From assembly GCA_021397835.1 (NCBI GenBank), contig JAJFZO010000345.1, forward strand, positions 434,001 through 498,000: a stretch of 64,000 nt of DNA. Reading direction: 5' to 3'. Under the pieces are notes generated by a model. That model was not told where the DNA came from and did no database searches. It worked only from the letters and a program-made list of their open reading frames with translations. Positions 1 through 14,100 of this stretch are shown here, one piece after another. Source of the DNA: Moringa oleifera (lineage: Eukaryota; Streptophyta; Magnoliopsida; Brassicales; Moringaceae). Made by a program: the position numbers and the translations under genes. Position 1 is the first letter of the stretch; each line of letters begins with the position of its first letter.

Positions 1-1640
1 TGCCTACAAACTAAGGGAGTCCTAAGCCGAAAAGGTGGGACTTTATGATGCTAAAACACCAATAGCTATAGGGGCACCAAAAGGGGTATCCTAATTCTCG
101 AGTTCGTAAAATTTGGTAAAGATAAAGGGTGACACTAAAAGGATCTTTGCTTTTAGACATTTGACTACAAAGGCTATAAGAACTCTCCAAGAATAAAGTA
201 CAAATTGGTTTAGAGAAAATGAGCCCCAAATTATAGTGTCAAAGAGATGACTTAGAGCTTACTCATAAACACATTGTACCTCATTAAACAAGTGTCCATG
301 GGGTGCAACTATGTTAGCCTTTGGGACCTAAGGTTGCCTACTAACTTGTGCCCCTAAAGTTACCATAGATAAGAGCTAGGATCACTCACTCGAAACATTC
401 ACATAACAACACAATTACACAGATAGGTATTACACTTATTCTAGCTATACTTGAGGAGAATGGATCAAGCTCTACTAGTGTTTTTCATCTATTACAAGTT
501 TTTCTTTTAAATTTTTGCATTTCTATATCTGAATTAGGATTGTAATAGTTTTGCCTCAATAAAGTAGAAATTAATTACTTAAAATCTTTATTTATATTAT
601 GCATTATTCAATTTATAATATTTAATATTTAGAAATCATGATACTGCATCGTAGTTGTTTAAAATTTTAAGTTTCTTTTATTTCATTAATTATTCCCAAA
701 TTTGGACGAAAAGGGATGGAATTATTGGGAAGTCCTTTTCTTCCTTTTTTTTTTTAAGACATTAAGGAAAGAATGACTTTGAAGTCCTTGTGTTCTCCTT
801 GGAATGCCCTTTTAGAAAAATGTCTTTATTTGATGTTACACTTGGAAAAATTTGAAAAATAAATTTAATTTGATTTCCTAATTATGGACGTTGCGATGGT
901 GTTAATCCTTTCCTAAATGAAACCAATTCTTTAACCTATTCAAAATAATATGATCAATTTTTTTATTTTTGAAATAAATTTTGGTGGCCAGTCACACCAA
1001 AAAAGTTTCATGGTGATTTCTATTATTTTCACACTGAAGGTTTTCCTGATTGAAACCTTAGTTGTGACACATTTTATTTCATCATTAAATTAAATCATGC
1101 ACATTATTTTAGCCTTATACTTGGCATTTCTTTATCAATAAAGGCAATATTGTTAATGATAGAGGAAGTAATGATGATGATGATGATGATGATCACTTGG
1201 GGACTACTATATCAACCAGGCCATCACTAGGTATACCAGAAGTTATAATGGATGAGATTGAGTGGATGAGGGTCATGAGATTGATACAAAGGCACTAATT
1301 GATGAGGGCTATAAGAACATGTTGCCATAACCCATAAGTGGTCTTAGTAGCTCAACAGTCCTTATGTTGACTTTTTGTGCATAAAAAAATAGCTAAGGTC
1401 GGTCATAGAAATTGTCCATTAGCACTTGTGTCAATTTCCCTTATGGATAAGTACGTTGCTTTCAGAAAATCTAATAAAAGGTGAACATGTTTCTTTATTG
1501 AGAGAAATGGTTAATATGTGCATATTGTATTATTTTAATTCCTTAAATTTTATGTGTCTTTAGATGAGAGATCAAGCTAGACTTCTTTGTGGATGTTAAA
1601 TTTTCTTAGACTTTCAAGATTGTACGGTTGGATGACTCAA
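1..1640. other. Intergenic DNA, no gene recognised
   Basis: I see no conserved coding sequence here. The longest open frame, near the left edge on the minus strand, has no ATG and no recognisable motif. The only clear structure is a short ATG/GAT trinucleotide run at 1171-1192. The first ~480 bases are less AT-rich than what follows and could be an old repeat end, but I could not identify it. Confidence 0.5.
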
Positions 1641-2075
1641 TATGTTTATAAATAGCAAGGTACTTATCAAAATTGCTACCATATAGACATTAAATGGCAA
1701 GTACCTATCAAATATTTGCACTTTACTTGACAGAATTTGGCGAAATTGTTTTATTTAAATGGTATGACAATTGATATCAATTGGGTAGTTGTAAATGGCA
1801 AGATATCTATCAAAATTGGCACCATGCTATATTAAATGGCAAGATACCTGTTAGATATTTACACTATACTTCATGTAATATGGCAATATTGTTATATTAA
1901 ATGGCATGACAATTGACATCAATTGGCAAGATTGGTAGCTATAATGGCAAGATACTTATCAAATGTTGGCACCATATTTGACATTAATTAACAATGTTGA
2001 TATAACAAATGGCACGACAATTGAGAACAATCTACTTATAAATGACAAGATACATATCAAATGTTGGCATATCTC
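1640..2075. repeat. Degenerate short-period repeat field (ATGGCAAGAT units)
   Basis: A unit close to ATGGCAAGATACCTATCAAA, often followed by 'TTGGCACCATA' or 'GGCATGACAATTGA', recurs six or more times with variable spacing. It sits just beyond the 3' end of the MULE transposase remnant. A shorter field with the same core (TTGGCAAGAT, ATTGGCAAAAT) lies on the other side at 3825-3935. Both fields are in the same orientation. They may be subterminal repeats of the MULE; that link is inference from position only. Confidence 0.55.
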
Positions 2076-2149
2076 ATTAATGTCTATTCTAACATTACTT
2101 AACATTTTATGTAAACAACATTTTGTTCATTGTGCTTAAATGATAAATC

Positions 2150-3810
2150 CATTGTGGCATTTTCATTTGCATTTTGTCCGAAAGGGTTTGGACATGTTAA
2201 TCGATTGTATCCAATACCACTACAATGATGACATTTGCATTGCAAATAATCTAAAACATGAGAAGAATTGACTTGTGTTGATGTACCACATGATCAAACA
2301 ATTATGAGTTGGGACATGTCAACCGATGTGTTTGCATTCATTACAACTTGAACATTATTTTTGTCTTATTCATTCTCCACCGAATGGTATCCTATGCTTC
2401 CTAGGTTGCCCTGTCACTTTATGATTCATAGGTAGGAGAACAATTCTTTCTTGAATCTCATCAAGGACATTCCATATAGATTTGTAACCAACTGTATAAA
2501 CAAACTCTAAATATGCAGAAATAAGGTGACCTTATTTGTAATAGTTCATGTTCAAAGATGCAACATCAATATTTTTTTTCCCTTGGGACATCAATAAAAA
2601 CATATGAAACTATCTTGCATAATCCAAAATAATAATAATAATAATAATAATAATACTAAATATCATAAAGCTAGGATATCAGTCCATATATGATCTCAAA
2701 AATTTACCCTTAACTCTTTGCCTCGATGTTTCACTAGGAAATGTTCCACTTAACATGTGAAACTATCATTTGTTGAGACACTTTTTAACATTCAGCCATT
2801 AGATTATGTGCCTACTCTCTTAGTTGCGACCTCTAAACCTTTACTTTTTCATAGCAATTAAAGAACCATGGTTGCACCATATCTCTTGTAAAATCCACTA
2901 AGGTCATAATAAATAACTCATAAGCAAATCTTAGAAATGATCTAAGACTTTCTTTAATGTTAGTTGTCATTACTTAGTCTTGTCTCTTTAGTTAATAAAC
3001 ATATAACCATTTCTTAGGTTCTTTTCATCACATATATAAAGGTGATTGGATGGCTTGCTTGCAATTCTAGCATTAAGTAAGAGAACTCATTTTCTTTATA
3101 GGGTCATGCTGCTTTGTTAAATACTTTTTTAGATGTCATCCTTCTAAATTTATGCTTATAATATTTTATGCCATATACTAAGAACACAAACCGTGTATGG
3201 CTTCAAAGAACACTGATGCAACAATATTGACGACACTAGCATCATAGTCTGATATAATTACTAAATTCTTAACAAGATCGATAGCTTTTTTAAGCTAATA
3301 AAGACACCATTGCCATGAAACAATATTTTTAGAGTCACCATATCCAAAAGCTAAAGAATATATTTATTCATTTCCATGATTTCCTATTACTATAAACATC
3401 ACACCATCAAATGTGTCTTTTAAATATGCGTTATCATTTGCAATTACTTGTCTGATCACTACATGAAAATCGCTCAAAGATTGACCACGAGCCATGAAAT
3501 AATACCTAAATTGGTTAATTGATTCATCTGTACCTATCTTAGTTATGATGTTAGGATTACATTATACCAACATATAGTAACGACTCAATCGGATCACCGT
3601 ATGTACGAGACAGTGCATGTTCTTTAGCCTTCCAACTCCATTGTAAAGTGTATTAAATACTACCTCCAATAATTGAGCATAAGTCAAACTAGGTTGAACT
3701 TTAAAGACATGAGTTCTAATATCTCTTCCAACATAATCAAAATTTCCTTTAAATGCCTCTCAACTCCATTGTAAGTTATTATAACTCGTGGTGTCAATAT
3801 CCTAAAATGT
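2150..3810 (-). pseudogene. MULE (MuDR-type) transposase remnant
   Basis: Read on the minus strand, this stretch gives a broken but recognisable Mutator-like transposase. In order, around 3450-3340 is a region with 'FDGVMFIVIGN' and 'LAFGYGDSKNIVSWQW', matching the start of the MULE catalytic domain. Around 3290-3180 is 'NLVIISDYDASVVNIV' followed by 'EAIHGLCS', the DxH-like block and the usual C-x-x-H region. Around 2490-2370 is 'GQPRKHRIPFGGE', typical of the linker before the zinc knuckle. Around 2250-2190 is a CCHC-like knuckle 'CHHCSGIGYNRLTC'. Stops interrupt the frame (for example at the expected Trp after 'WCLY' and twice in the 'HGLCS' block), so it is not functional. No terminal inverted repeats were identified. 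Confidence 0.85.
2628..2655. repeat. (AAT)n microsatellite
   Basis: An uninterrupted AAT trinucleotide run of about nine units lies inside the MULE remnant. Confidence 0.95.
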
Positions 3811-3824
3811 TAAGAGATTAACAC

Positions 3825-5184
3825 AGATTATCAATTGGCAAAATAATATAACTAAAATGACACGATAAAATAATCACGATATCATATTCAATTGGCAAGA
3901 TAACATGATTCAATACTAGATTGGCAAGATTTTATGTGAAACTAAACTTGATGCTAGTCAACAACTACAAATATGAACATACATAGTTTTTAGGTAACAA
4001 ACATTGATTTTTATGTCTTCATGTGTATTTATAGATAATAGATTAAGTCTACTCGAATCAATAAATATAAAGTTTTATGTCCCAAAATTCACATATCGAA
4101 GATAACCTTTTGATTTTAGGACATCTTTAAAACATTTTCAATAACTCACACTAAGATATCTTCATATGATTTTAATGGTTGATCTCACATAAAAACAAAA
4201 TTTTGCACTCTAAAATTCACAGCATGGAGAGAACAAGAAAATCAAAACATAAAAGACAACTCAAAGAAGGAGAAAGAAGCCTTTTCTCACTCTTTTTATT
4301 TTCATTGTCTTTTTTCAATAACTTTTTAAAAATTATTTTTATCAAAATGCTAAAAAATTTAAATTAGTGATTTTATTATATTTATTAAAAAAAACATTAC
4401 GCCGAAAAAAATTTTGCTCGTCACTTGATCATATTAAGTAGTGTAGCTCATCCATTTCTTTATGGATACTTCAACCCAAAATTACTTCCTTCACCCTTCC
4501 ATAATCATTTTGAGAAAAATATGTCATGTCTTAAAGTGGGGGGTAGCTGTAAATAAAATGAAAACTTGGATCTCCCATGAATTTAATCAAAAATTACTTG
4601 CTTTGAATAAACTCATGAGTCATCTTTGTATAATCTAATGCATGTTTTTCTCTCCTGCCACAAATTGCCCAAAAAACAAGAGAAAATAAATAACAAAAGC
4701 ATATTTGCAACCATATGTGACCATATTCATCATATTTGATCAAAATTTGACAATGTAATTTTGTCAAACATATCAATCAAAAGGAAGAAGAGACAGCAGC
4801 AGTAAGCTCACAGTGAAGCCATCACTGGCTATGAAGCAAGAGATATGGCTATGTAATTTTTAGTGGATTGTCCTGACCTTTTCCAAAGTTTTTCATGCAG
4901 GAAAGCAAGGAAGCCAACTGAGACAATTCATACACTAAATGATTCCAAAGAAAAGAAAAGAAATATATGTACAAGTATCTTATATTACATTTCTCAGTAT
5001 TGAGAAGCAGAGTTTTAAGGCTGGAAAACAAAGAATTGCACTTGTATGAAAATCACAACATGTCTGGTTCTGCAGAAAGCAGAAAATGGTCCCACAAAAA
5101 GATTGGGCGAAAAAGAATGAAGATATAATAGAAAACAGCTGAACATCATGGATAAAAAACATGATTGTCAAACTGGAATGGTCG
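3825..5184. other. Repeat flank, intergenic DNA and CIPK3 3' region
   Basis: The first ~110 bases repeat the TTGGCAAGAT motif seen left of the MULE remnant. The rest has no recognisable gene. The part nearest 5184 should contain the 3' UTR of the minus-strand CIPK3 gene; I could not fix the polyadenylation site. Confidence 0.5.
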
Positions 5185-8100
5185 TTATTTTCCCTCTGTT
5201 TCTTGCATGTCCTCTTCAGTTTTCCAAACAACATCCTCAAGGCAGGTTGAGAGGTTTTTATAGAACTGCAGGCATCCAGCAAAATATTACATGCTTCAAT
5301 TAGAAACCTCAGATACACACACACACACACACACACATGTGATTAAGTGAACTGACTGACACGAAAACAACAAACTGTAAACGTTAAAAAGTTACCTTAT
5401 GAAATTCCAAAGTATCTCCTTTTGCTTTCCGAACCTCAACCATATGTAGAGATGGTGCCACTTGAAAAATCTGCTTGACAAGTAAAGATTAAAAGGATAG
5501 TACAAAACGCATGTTGAGACCAAGCCATTGGTCAAATACAGTTTCGATTTCACATACCTCTGTGGCAACGTTGAGGTTTCCTTTTCTCCCAGCTTTCATA
5601 TTTTCAAGCCTCATCTGGGTAAGATAATAAGAACTCGTTAATTTCAATATACAGCTTTAAGAAGCTACATCATGCCCTGTTTCTTTAGTATCATACCAAA
5701 GAGATATTGCATTTCTCATTCCCATTGCTCACCTTGTAGTTTTTCTTGTGCACATCAAAACCAAGAGGCTTCGCTGCTTCTTCAATCTTATTGATTATTT
5801 CACCAGCAGGGCATTTAGATGTGAACCTTGTTTCTCTCTTAAACCCCTGCAACCAACCATACAATAAGATACATTAACAAGGTGAAATCAAAAAAAACCC
5901 AAAACACAAAAACTGAATCTCAATAAGAATAACAGCCACTCAAAAGGTCTATCAACAATCATATACATGTCGCAACAGATGATCAGTTGACAAAACAACT
6001 TACAGACAAATTCCTCTATCAACAAATAAGACAACAAAATCAAGATTACATAACGCATTTCAGAATTTCTACAGCCAGAATTTTCATAAGTCAAATAAAT
6101 GTGCTTGACGTCAATGAGAAGAATTACACCATGTAAACAATCATTCTTGTTGTCAAATGTAACACCATTTTGCTGTTTCAAATGATCAAATGTCAGGAAA
6201 GATTTCATATCCAGTTCAATGAAGCCAATCTGGGTGATTCAATGATAGATTCAACGTAATATATGATTTTCTGAGGTAAGATTTAATTTCAAAAACCAGC
6301 CAAGTCCGCATTTACATGGAAACTAAAATTAATTAAAAGTGAAAGACCATCTTCACTTTTGGGATAAGATACCTAGAAAAGTCAAACATAAGTAAGCCTG
6401 TTAACATGCAAACCTGTTCTGCATCAAACAAATTCCCAAGATTTAGTCCTTTTGACATAGAAATTAACTCAAATGCATTCATTGCTGCTGGCTGCTCTTC
6501 TTTCTTCTCTGTCACATGGTGTTCCTGTTACAATGCCAAAATACATATTTACTATGACTTTCTTTCAAAATGAATATTTTAAAATTCTCTAGTTTTTGAA
6601 AAACTCATTGGACTTACTTCTGAATCCTGGAAAACAGCTTCTATATCATCCAAGTTTGTATTTTCCATCTCCATGAATACAGGAGGTTTATAATCTTGCT
6701 TAAACCATTCATCTTCCAAAATTTCAGGTACAGTAATACGCTGCCATAGAACATACAACATCAATGATGTGAACCACACTAATAAATGACAACAAACTTT
6801 AATCTTGTGAAAGCCGGTAATACATTAGTGAGAAGGGGCACATGCTTTTGCACAAATTTTGGGAAGGTCCAAGTAATATAATTAATGTAGGTTTACAAAC
6901 AGCATTTGCTGATGCATGCACAATTAAAGTCAAGTTTTGTGCCCTTGGCAGTCATTTGGCAGGGCCTTATAAGAGATAATTCACACTAATTACATATTAC
7001 CTTTTTACTATTAAAATGAAAGAAAAAAGGAAAGATTAAGCAGACAGATCTACAGATTTTATATATAGATATTGCAGATTCTTGGACTAATTCTCCAACC
7101 CAAATGTCCAATAAAAAGGAAAATGAAATCAAGTACATAATTCATAGAAGCACAAGGAACAACTAGGGGGGAGAAAAAAAAAAAGTTAAATCACAAGCTA
7201 TATAATTTCCCAATAATTCAACTCCACAGATTACAATACAAGAACCCTGGGGAATTCAGCCCACTCGTAAGTAAATGTCAATTTGTAGACCAGATTTCAG
7301 ATCTCTTCAGGGCCATTGGAAGTTCTCTTGGTCATTAACTGCAGGGCCCCCAGGAGAATGGGTCCCCAATCTATTAGTTGGATTCCCCAACTCCGATACC
7401 TCGGTTATCCAAATATATATATATATATATTACAACAAGAAGACGTAACATTTCATGATCGCATGTTAGTGGTTATCCTAGATAATTGAAATTTGTTGTT
7501 TATGTCCATACTACTTGTTTAAACCTAATTAAAAGTTCCCAGCTGGCAGATAAGAGCACAAAACCTCAGTGAAAATTCACATGATCAGATAATACTTGGA
7601 TCTTTTCACTTCCTGTTACTTCTTAAGGTTAAAATGGTCAAAGGTCAATGTTCTTAGGGATCCAAAGTATCTGATAATCCAAGAAAAATTTCTCAGTCCA
7701 TATCATCTGGCTGCGATCTGCGCAGCAGTTTACAGGCACCACTATCAAATGAATGCTTAAAAACAAGGGTCCCCAAACTGTCCTAGTTTCCCTAAATCAA
7801 TTCGCATTTTGAACAGAAAATGAGCTTATAGATATGACACTTTCGAAAAGCAATTTTATTGCTTTCTCCTACTGAATGAGTTACTGCAACTGATTGAGTT
7901 TCTATAGAATCACTTCATAAAATTGTATTTTTAGGAAACATTAGGAGAAAAAAAAAAATGAGATTCAACATATATCTCAACTACTTTGATAACACCTTTT
8001 TCCATATGTTTCCTTTCATACTTCAGTGATTTTCTTGAGGTTTCGATGTAAGGAAATTCAATTGTACAGTTACTAGCGAGAAACCTACAAGTCTTTGAAA

Positions 8101-11100
8101 AGGACCTATCAGCATCAAAAGATTTTATTTGCTGTCAAGTTCCCAAACTGTCGTAGTTTCCGCATATCAATTCGCATTTTGAATAGAAAATGAGTTTATA
8201 GATACGACACTTGCGAAAAATCAGCATCAAAAGATTTTATTCGCTGTCAAGTTCGAACATCTTCTTCAAGCACTTTTTTAGCACTCTTACAATCAATTCT
8301 AAGAACTTTTTATTTAACGAATCTTCTGGAAACTTCATTCTGCTCATTACGGTTGCTAAAATTTCTTTTCTAATGGTGAAGTAATTTTGTTGTGTTTAAT
8401 AAAGTAGATTTTATCAGAGTTTTCAAAACCCTAAGTCAAGAGTATCTTTTCCTATTATTTAAGGCATCAAGGTCTAAACTATTAACAAGAAAGGTTTTAA
8501 CTTTTAGTTTCTTTGAACTGCTTTAGTGCATTCCTGCTCCAATTAAGAAGATTTTCCTTTTATATTCCTTATAAAGATTAACTATCTTTAGATGAGTCAT
8601 TATAAGCACCAGGAATAAAATTCAGATTTCCCATAAACCTTTCCAATCGTTGAGTCTTTGATTTCATCAAGGAATTCCTAGGGGAAGCATGTTTCTCAGT
8701 GTGAAAACTATTGTCCCTTGACATATATTATCCCCTACAAGAGTTAATATTTGTCTTACAGTGTCAACTTTCTCGTCGATACTACATATCCTGTTTGTTT
8801 GATTACCTTAAGAAAGGCATGTACTATTCCACTGTTTTCAAATTGGTGTAGCTGAAGGGTTGCTTCACGAAGGAAGTAAAAAAAATACTCAAGAATAAGC
8901 TCAAACATCACGATAGAATCTGAAACTTAGGGAATAATTTTGATAAATTGTATTGAACTACCTCTAACCATTACAATAAGCTTTTAAATAACGTTTGGAA
9001 TGCCAACAATAAAGGAAATAAACTAAGAATAGAAACCTAAGAAGACTAAAAAAGCAAAACAAATAAACTAGGATTAGAAAATTGACTTAAATTAGGAATT
9101 AGAAAACCTGGAAAGACTAAGAAAGCAAAGCAGATAAACTAGAAAGAAGAAACTGAATAAAAATAAACTAGAAATAGAAAACTAATCAAACAGAATTAAA
9201 ATGGGAAAGGTAGGTGTGTGTTGCATCCCCTTCACTTTGAAAAAAACTCATCCTTGAGTTTCATGGGTGCAAAGATAACTTATCTGGGGAGATACTTGAA
9301 GATATCACCAATGTTAAAGATATTAGACTTGTTCATATTAGTTGAAAGATCAACTATGTAAGCATCATCTCCAATATTCTTAAAGACACAAAAAGGATTA
9401 ATCTTCTTATTCATACTGTATGTGCCAGATGGAAAGCGAAGCTTGAGGTGAATCATCACCAAATCACCTTCATTAAACAACTTAAGACGCCAATGTCATT
9501 CTGCTTTAATCTTGTAATGAAGATTAGTCTTTCTTAAATTTTTCTTCATCTTTTGGTAATTCTATTGAGCAAGCTACTCAGCATTAAGATTCACATCACG
9601 AAAGGGGAAGATGAAGCAAATCCATTATCTACCTTGGAACACTAGGGTAGATAACTTCAAAAAGAGACTTTTTCGTAAAACAATTGGAGATAATGTTAAA
9701 AACAAGTTCGATTTGCGAAAGAACAGCATCCCACTATTTTGGCTTATCTCCATTAACATATCGAATTTGTGAAATTACCTTCCCTTTTGCCTCATCAATC
9801 TAAATACTATTTTTTTCAACCGTAAATCCAAGGAATAAAAGATTATCAGTCATAAAACTACACTCTTTAAGATTGATATACAACTTATTAGCTTGTAAAA
9901 CTAATAAAACTTTCTTAAGATGGTGTTCTTACTCATCTTTAGGGTAGATAAGAATATCATCAAAATAAACCATCACAAATTTTTCCAACAAATGCACAAA
10001 ATAACCTAGTTTATCAACTGCATGAATGTGTTTGGCGTGTTTGATAGCCAAAACGCATCAATAGCCATTCGTGGCGACCATCTAAAGTTCTGAAAACTGT
10101 TTTCCACTTGCATCATCACTTTATTAATAGCTCGGTCTTCCACACACATTCACTTGTTATCATCCTTCTTTGGGTTAAGTAAAGTATGATTTGCACAAGA
10201 ATTCATGCTCTCACGAGTGAAGCTTCTATTAAGCAATTCATTAACTTGTTGCAACTCTCTTCATTCTTAGTTGAGCTCATACAATACTATGTCAAGTTCA
10301 AACTAACTCCATATGTTAAATCAATGTTGTGTTGAATACTTCGCATATGAGGTAAATCATTAGGAGATAAATCAACAAGTACCTATTGAATCTTGAGTGA
10401 AATTTCACTACTTGCTTGAGATTGGCTACCTCCGATACTACGTTACAATTTGGTTCCCTAACTTGCTCAAAAAACCCTAAGCCTGTTATGATGATGAATA
10501 GCAGCTTATCAAAAAGTCCTTAGTAACATAATTTCTTTTCTAAGGTTGAAATTGTGGCATCAAAACGATTTTTTTGTATAATCACCAAAAGACCAAGGTA
10601 TTATTTTGTCCTTTATAAGCAGTATCAACGTCATGCTACCATAATCTTCCCAATAGATATGACATGCATCCATATCCACCACGTCACATACAATCTCATC
10701 TTTATAATGCTTCCCGATTGATGGAGGAACCTTGCAAACTTCTAGTACTTGAGCTTTCAAACCTTTCATAATCCACGAAATCTCATATGGAGACGGACAC
10801 TTTCCAGTCTTCAAATTTAATACTTTCAACAAAGCTTTGGGGATGACATGCTCACTACTATCATTGTCAATAATCACATTATATACCTTATGAACAGTAA
10901 GTCCCATCCGAACGATCTTGTGTCATTGAGACTCGTTTAGTTTCTTTGAGCAAGCAAGAGGCATTAGACGATGCACCCCATATTTTCTCCCTCATATCCC
11001 AAGCCTAGCTCAACAAGTTGGGATCTAAATTGCAGCCTTAGAATTCCTTACAACCAAATCGACGCAATCTAGGCCCAGTTGGCTACCATCCTTTCTACAG

Positions 11101-14100
11101 TTATCACATTGATTTGGTCACTGCTCCATGAAATCAAGTCTCCTCGTAAGTCAATGCAGCCACCCTTGTGAAGGGTTTCGTCAATCCCGTCAAGGGATTG
11201 CTCTGGTTTTTTGAGCCACCTTCTTCGTCGGTGATTCATTTCCAACTAGAACCATCCTTAGCCATCAAATTAAGGTAAAAATTCTTCCTCTTATACACAC
11301 ACAAGTAGAAATGCACAGGCTCATGTGCACACACAAATACACACATAAAGAGAGATAAGATAGTGACTTCTCTATGTGTTAATAAATAAATAATTAAATC
11401 ATTGGGATGATACTTCTCTTGGCTACAACCAGAGTGCTGGACAGTTCCCCAAGAAACTTTGTCCTCAAGATATCATCATAATTTTCACCTAGTTATCTGT
11501 GGCTTTCATTTGTAGCTCTTTATCCCTCCTCATTCAGAAAATGGAATCAATCATCAGCATAACAGTATGTAGAGTTCAGAAATGTGTACCAAAGACTTAA
11601 AAGCTTATGTTGGAACTGGAGTGGTCAAGTCCAAAATGTTCGTCATTCATCTTTGTTCTCTATGTACTACTATAATACTTACTACTCTGGTGTTCTCTAC
11701 CTCTAACGGAAGTTTTCCCTACCTTTAATTGAAAATATCGCAGAGTATCACAAACAGTAAGAAACAACATATAATTAAAGCATAGAAACAAGAGAAAGAC
11801 TAGGCATGCCTAAACCCTGCATGCATTGCAATAATGATTTAGTATTATGGAGTTATGGCCCCAACTGTGGAGATCTTTTCTCAAATGACGAGCCTCTACG
11901 ATGTACTCATAGCACTCTCCATCATCAAATTCATATATGACAACTCTTATTAGTGTGTCTGTGAAATTAAACTAAAGGAGAGGAGAGATGGCTGATTCAG
12001 GCTTCACTTGTCCAAGATCAATGTCATGATCATGTTGATATCTACAGTGGCCTTTCTTCTTAAAAACCCTTAAATATCATGTTAACCATGTAAGGGTGCA
12101 TGAAATTTACCTGTTTAATTTCAACTTGATACTATAAAAACCTCAAGTATAAGTCTAGTTCATTTAATCTCCAAAGTTGGTCTGAAGAAATGTTGGGTTG
12201 CATCAGACAATTTACAATTTGCAATTTGAGAAGTGCAGTTGACATATACAAGATATTAAATGTATTTCAAGGAAGAATTTTATCATAACATGGGAGAAAT
12301 TGTAATCACTTACGGTCATAGGATTTGGATCCAAGATTCGAGTTATCAATTTCATGGCACCAAATGATAGCCAAGGCGGGCAAGTGAATTCAGCAGCTGA
12401 AATCTGCACATAGTATAAGTGTGTAAAAACCAGACGATGAAAAATAGTGAGGAACTACACTAAGAAATTTATAAAATGCTCACTTTTTTATACAGGTTCA
12501 TAAGATTAGAATCATCAAAAGGCAAGTACCCTGCAAGCAGTACAAACAGAATCACTCCACATGACCACAAATCCGCCGTTGCCCCATCATAGCCTCTATC
12601 ATTAAGGACCTAAATCATAAGAGCATCAATAATTACAAGCATTAGAATGAGAGAGAATGTAGGTGGAAAAATCTGGAAAGAAAACGTCATCAAACACACC
12701 TCCGGAGCAACATAGTTTGGAGTTCCACAGGTGGTATGAAGGAGCCCGTCATCCTGTCAAAATGACTTAGTAAGAAATAAGGCAACATTATGTAAGAATG
12801 ATCTAAAAGATCCAAAGATCAGATCAACATTACAGTGATTAAATTTGATGAAACATCAGAGAGAGAGAGAGAGGGTTTAAAACCCACACACAGACAGAGA
12901 GAGAGAACGAGGAGCAGAGGAAGGGTGGGAGACTTAGTAATTACTTCCCAGATGCAAACAGATAAGCCATAATAATGTCGACCTTAGAAGAAGAGTACAA
13001 ACTTCTAAAGTCAAGGACAAGTATACTTGAATATCTTTTCTTATTCAAAACCTTCTGCCCTAGTTTACTGAGCTCACAGAGGAGATTTTGTAACTCAGAA
13101 GGAATTTGTGGAGTTCATAGAACTCCTTCTCTCTAAATAGTGCTCTTATACTTGTAAATGGACAGCATCTCCATCATACATGTTTCTGATCAAGAAAACA
13201 AAAAAAGTTTACTAAGCTCACTGTTACGACTCAATAAGTTTGACCCGCTTTCTGACAGATAGCATGCGTGAAATGTCAGGGAAAAACAAAAATTATTGGG
13301 GAAGTACTTCCCTTTCATGGGAATCATCAACAAGCAGTCATACAACTATCTTGGCTTTACATATTAATTTCTCACATATTGCTTTGCTCCTTGCACTTGA
13401 TATCTCTCCCTCTTATTTTTTTATTAGAACTTCTGAAATCACAATTCCCCTAGTCCAAACTCACATTAATATGAGTATTATATAGATAAGCAAAAGCCAT
13501 CACAACACCCGCCAATGAGCACATCCAATAAACAGTGCTTCAACAACCAGACTGGGATCAAACCAATGATGCAACCAGGATTGAGGCCTAAAGGAGAGGA
13601 GGAACATTATCCCTTCTATAACCTCTGCTAAATTCCCATGGATGGAAAAGGCAGAAAATATAAAAGAACACCACAACCACTTTCTCTAGATTCAAAACCT
13701 AGCAAGGTGTCCCATGTCTACAGGAAACTAACTGTTCTATTATCCACCTTTCCTTCCAGAATGCCATGGAGACTAGTTTACATGTCTGATGGCTAATCCT
13801 ACCAAGCTCTAAGACTATGAATTGAGGAATATTGAACACAAACAAAATAAGAAAAAAAGTATCACAATAAAGTTTGAGTGAAATAAGCAGCAGAGGCAAA
13901 AATTTAAAGAAAGCTTGCAGCATGAAACACATGGTTGCATAATTACCCTAACTTGTTGGGACAGTGCACTCAGTCCAAAATCAGAAACTTTAAGGTTTCC
14001 ATAAGCATCCAAGAGCAGATTTTCAGGCTGCAAAATTGAACCCAAGATAAAGGACTATATTTCAAACACATGAGAAAACTTTAAGAAAGGAAAATATATA

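Larger units (their letters stand above)
6741..12313 (-). other. CIPK3 intron 8, enlarged by repeats
   Basis: This 5573-base intron separates the exon ending in 'LDPNPMT' from the exon starting '[12 protein letters not shown]', a junction conserved in the family. It has a GTAAGT donor and a GCAG acceptor. It holds a TA run near 7418-7431, two related segments at 7770-8255, a Ty3-gypsy remnant at 9276-10910 and a GC-richer unidentified stretch at 10920-11280. The other CIPK3 introns are mostly 80-2400 bases, so the size is largely explained by the insertions. Confidence 0.9.

Noticed and set aside
8860..11300. Searching for LTRs, primer site and polypurine tract of the gypsy relic
   Set aside because: No matching pair of long repeats or tRNA-complementary site was found; the ends appear lost.
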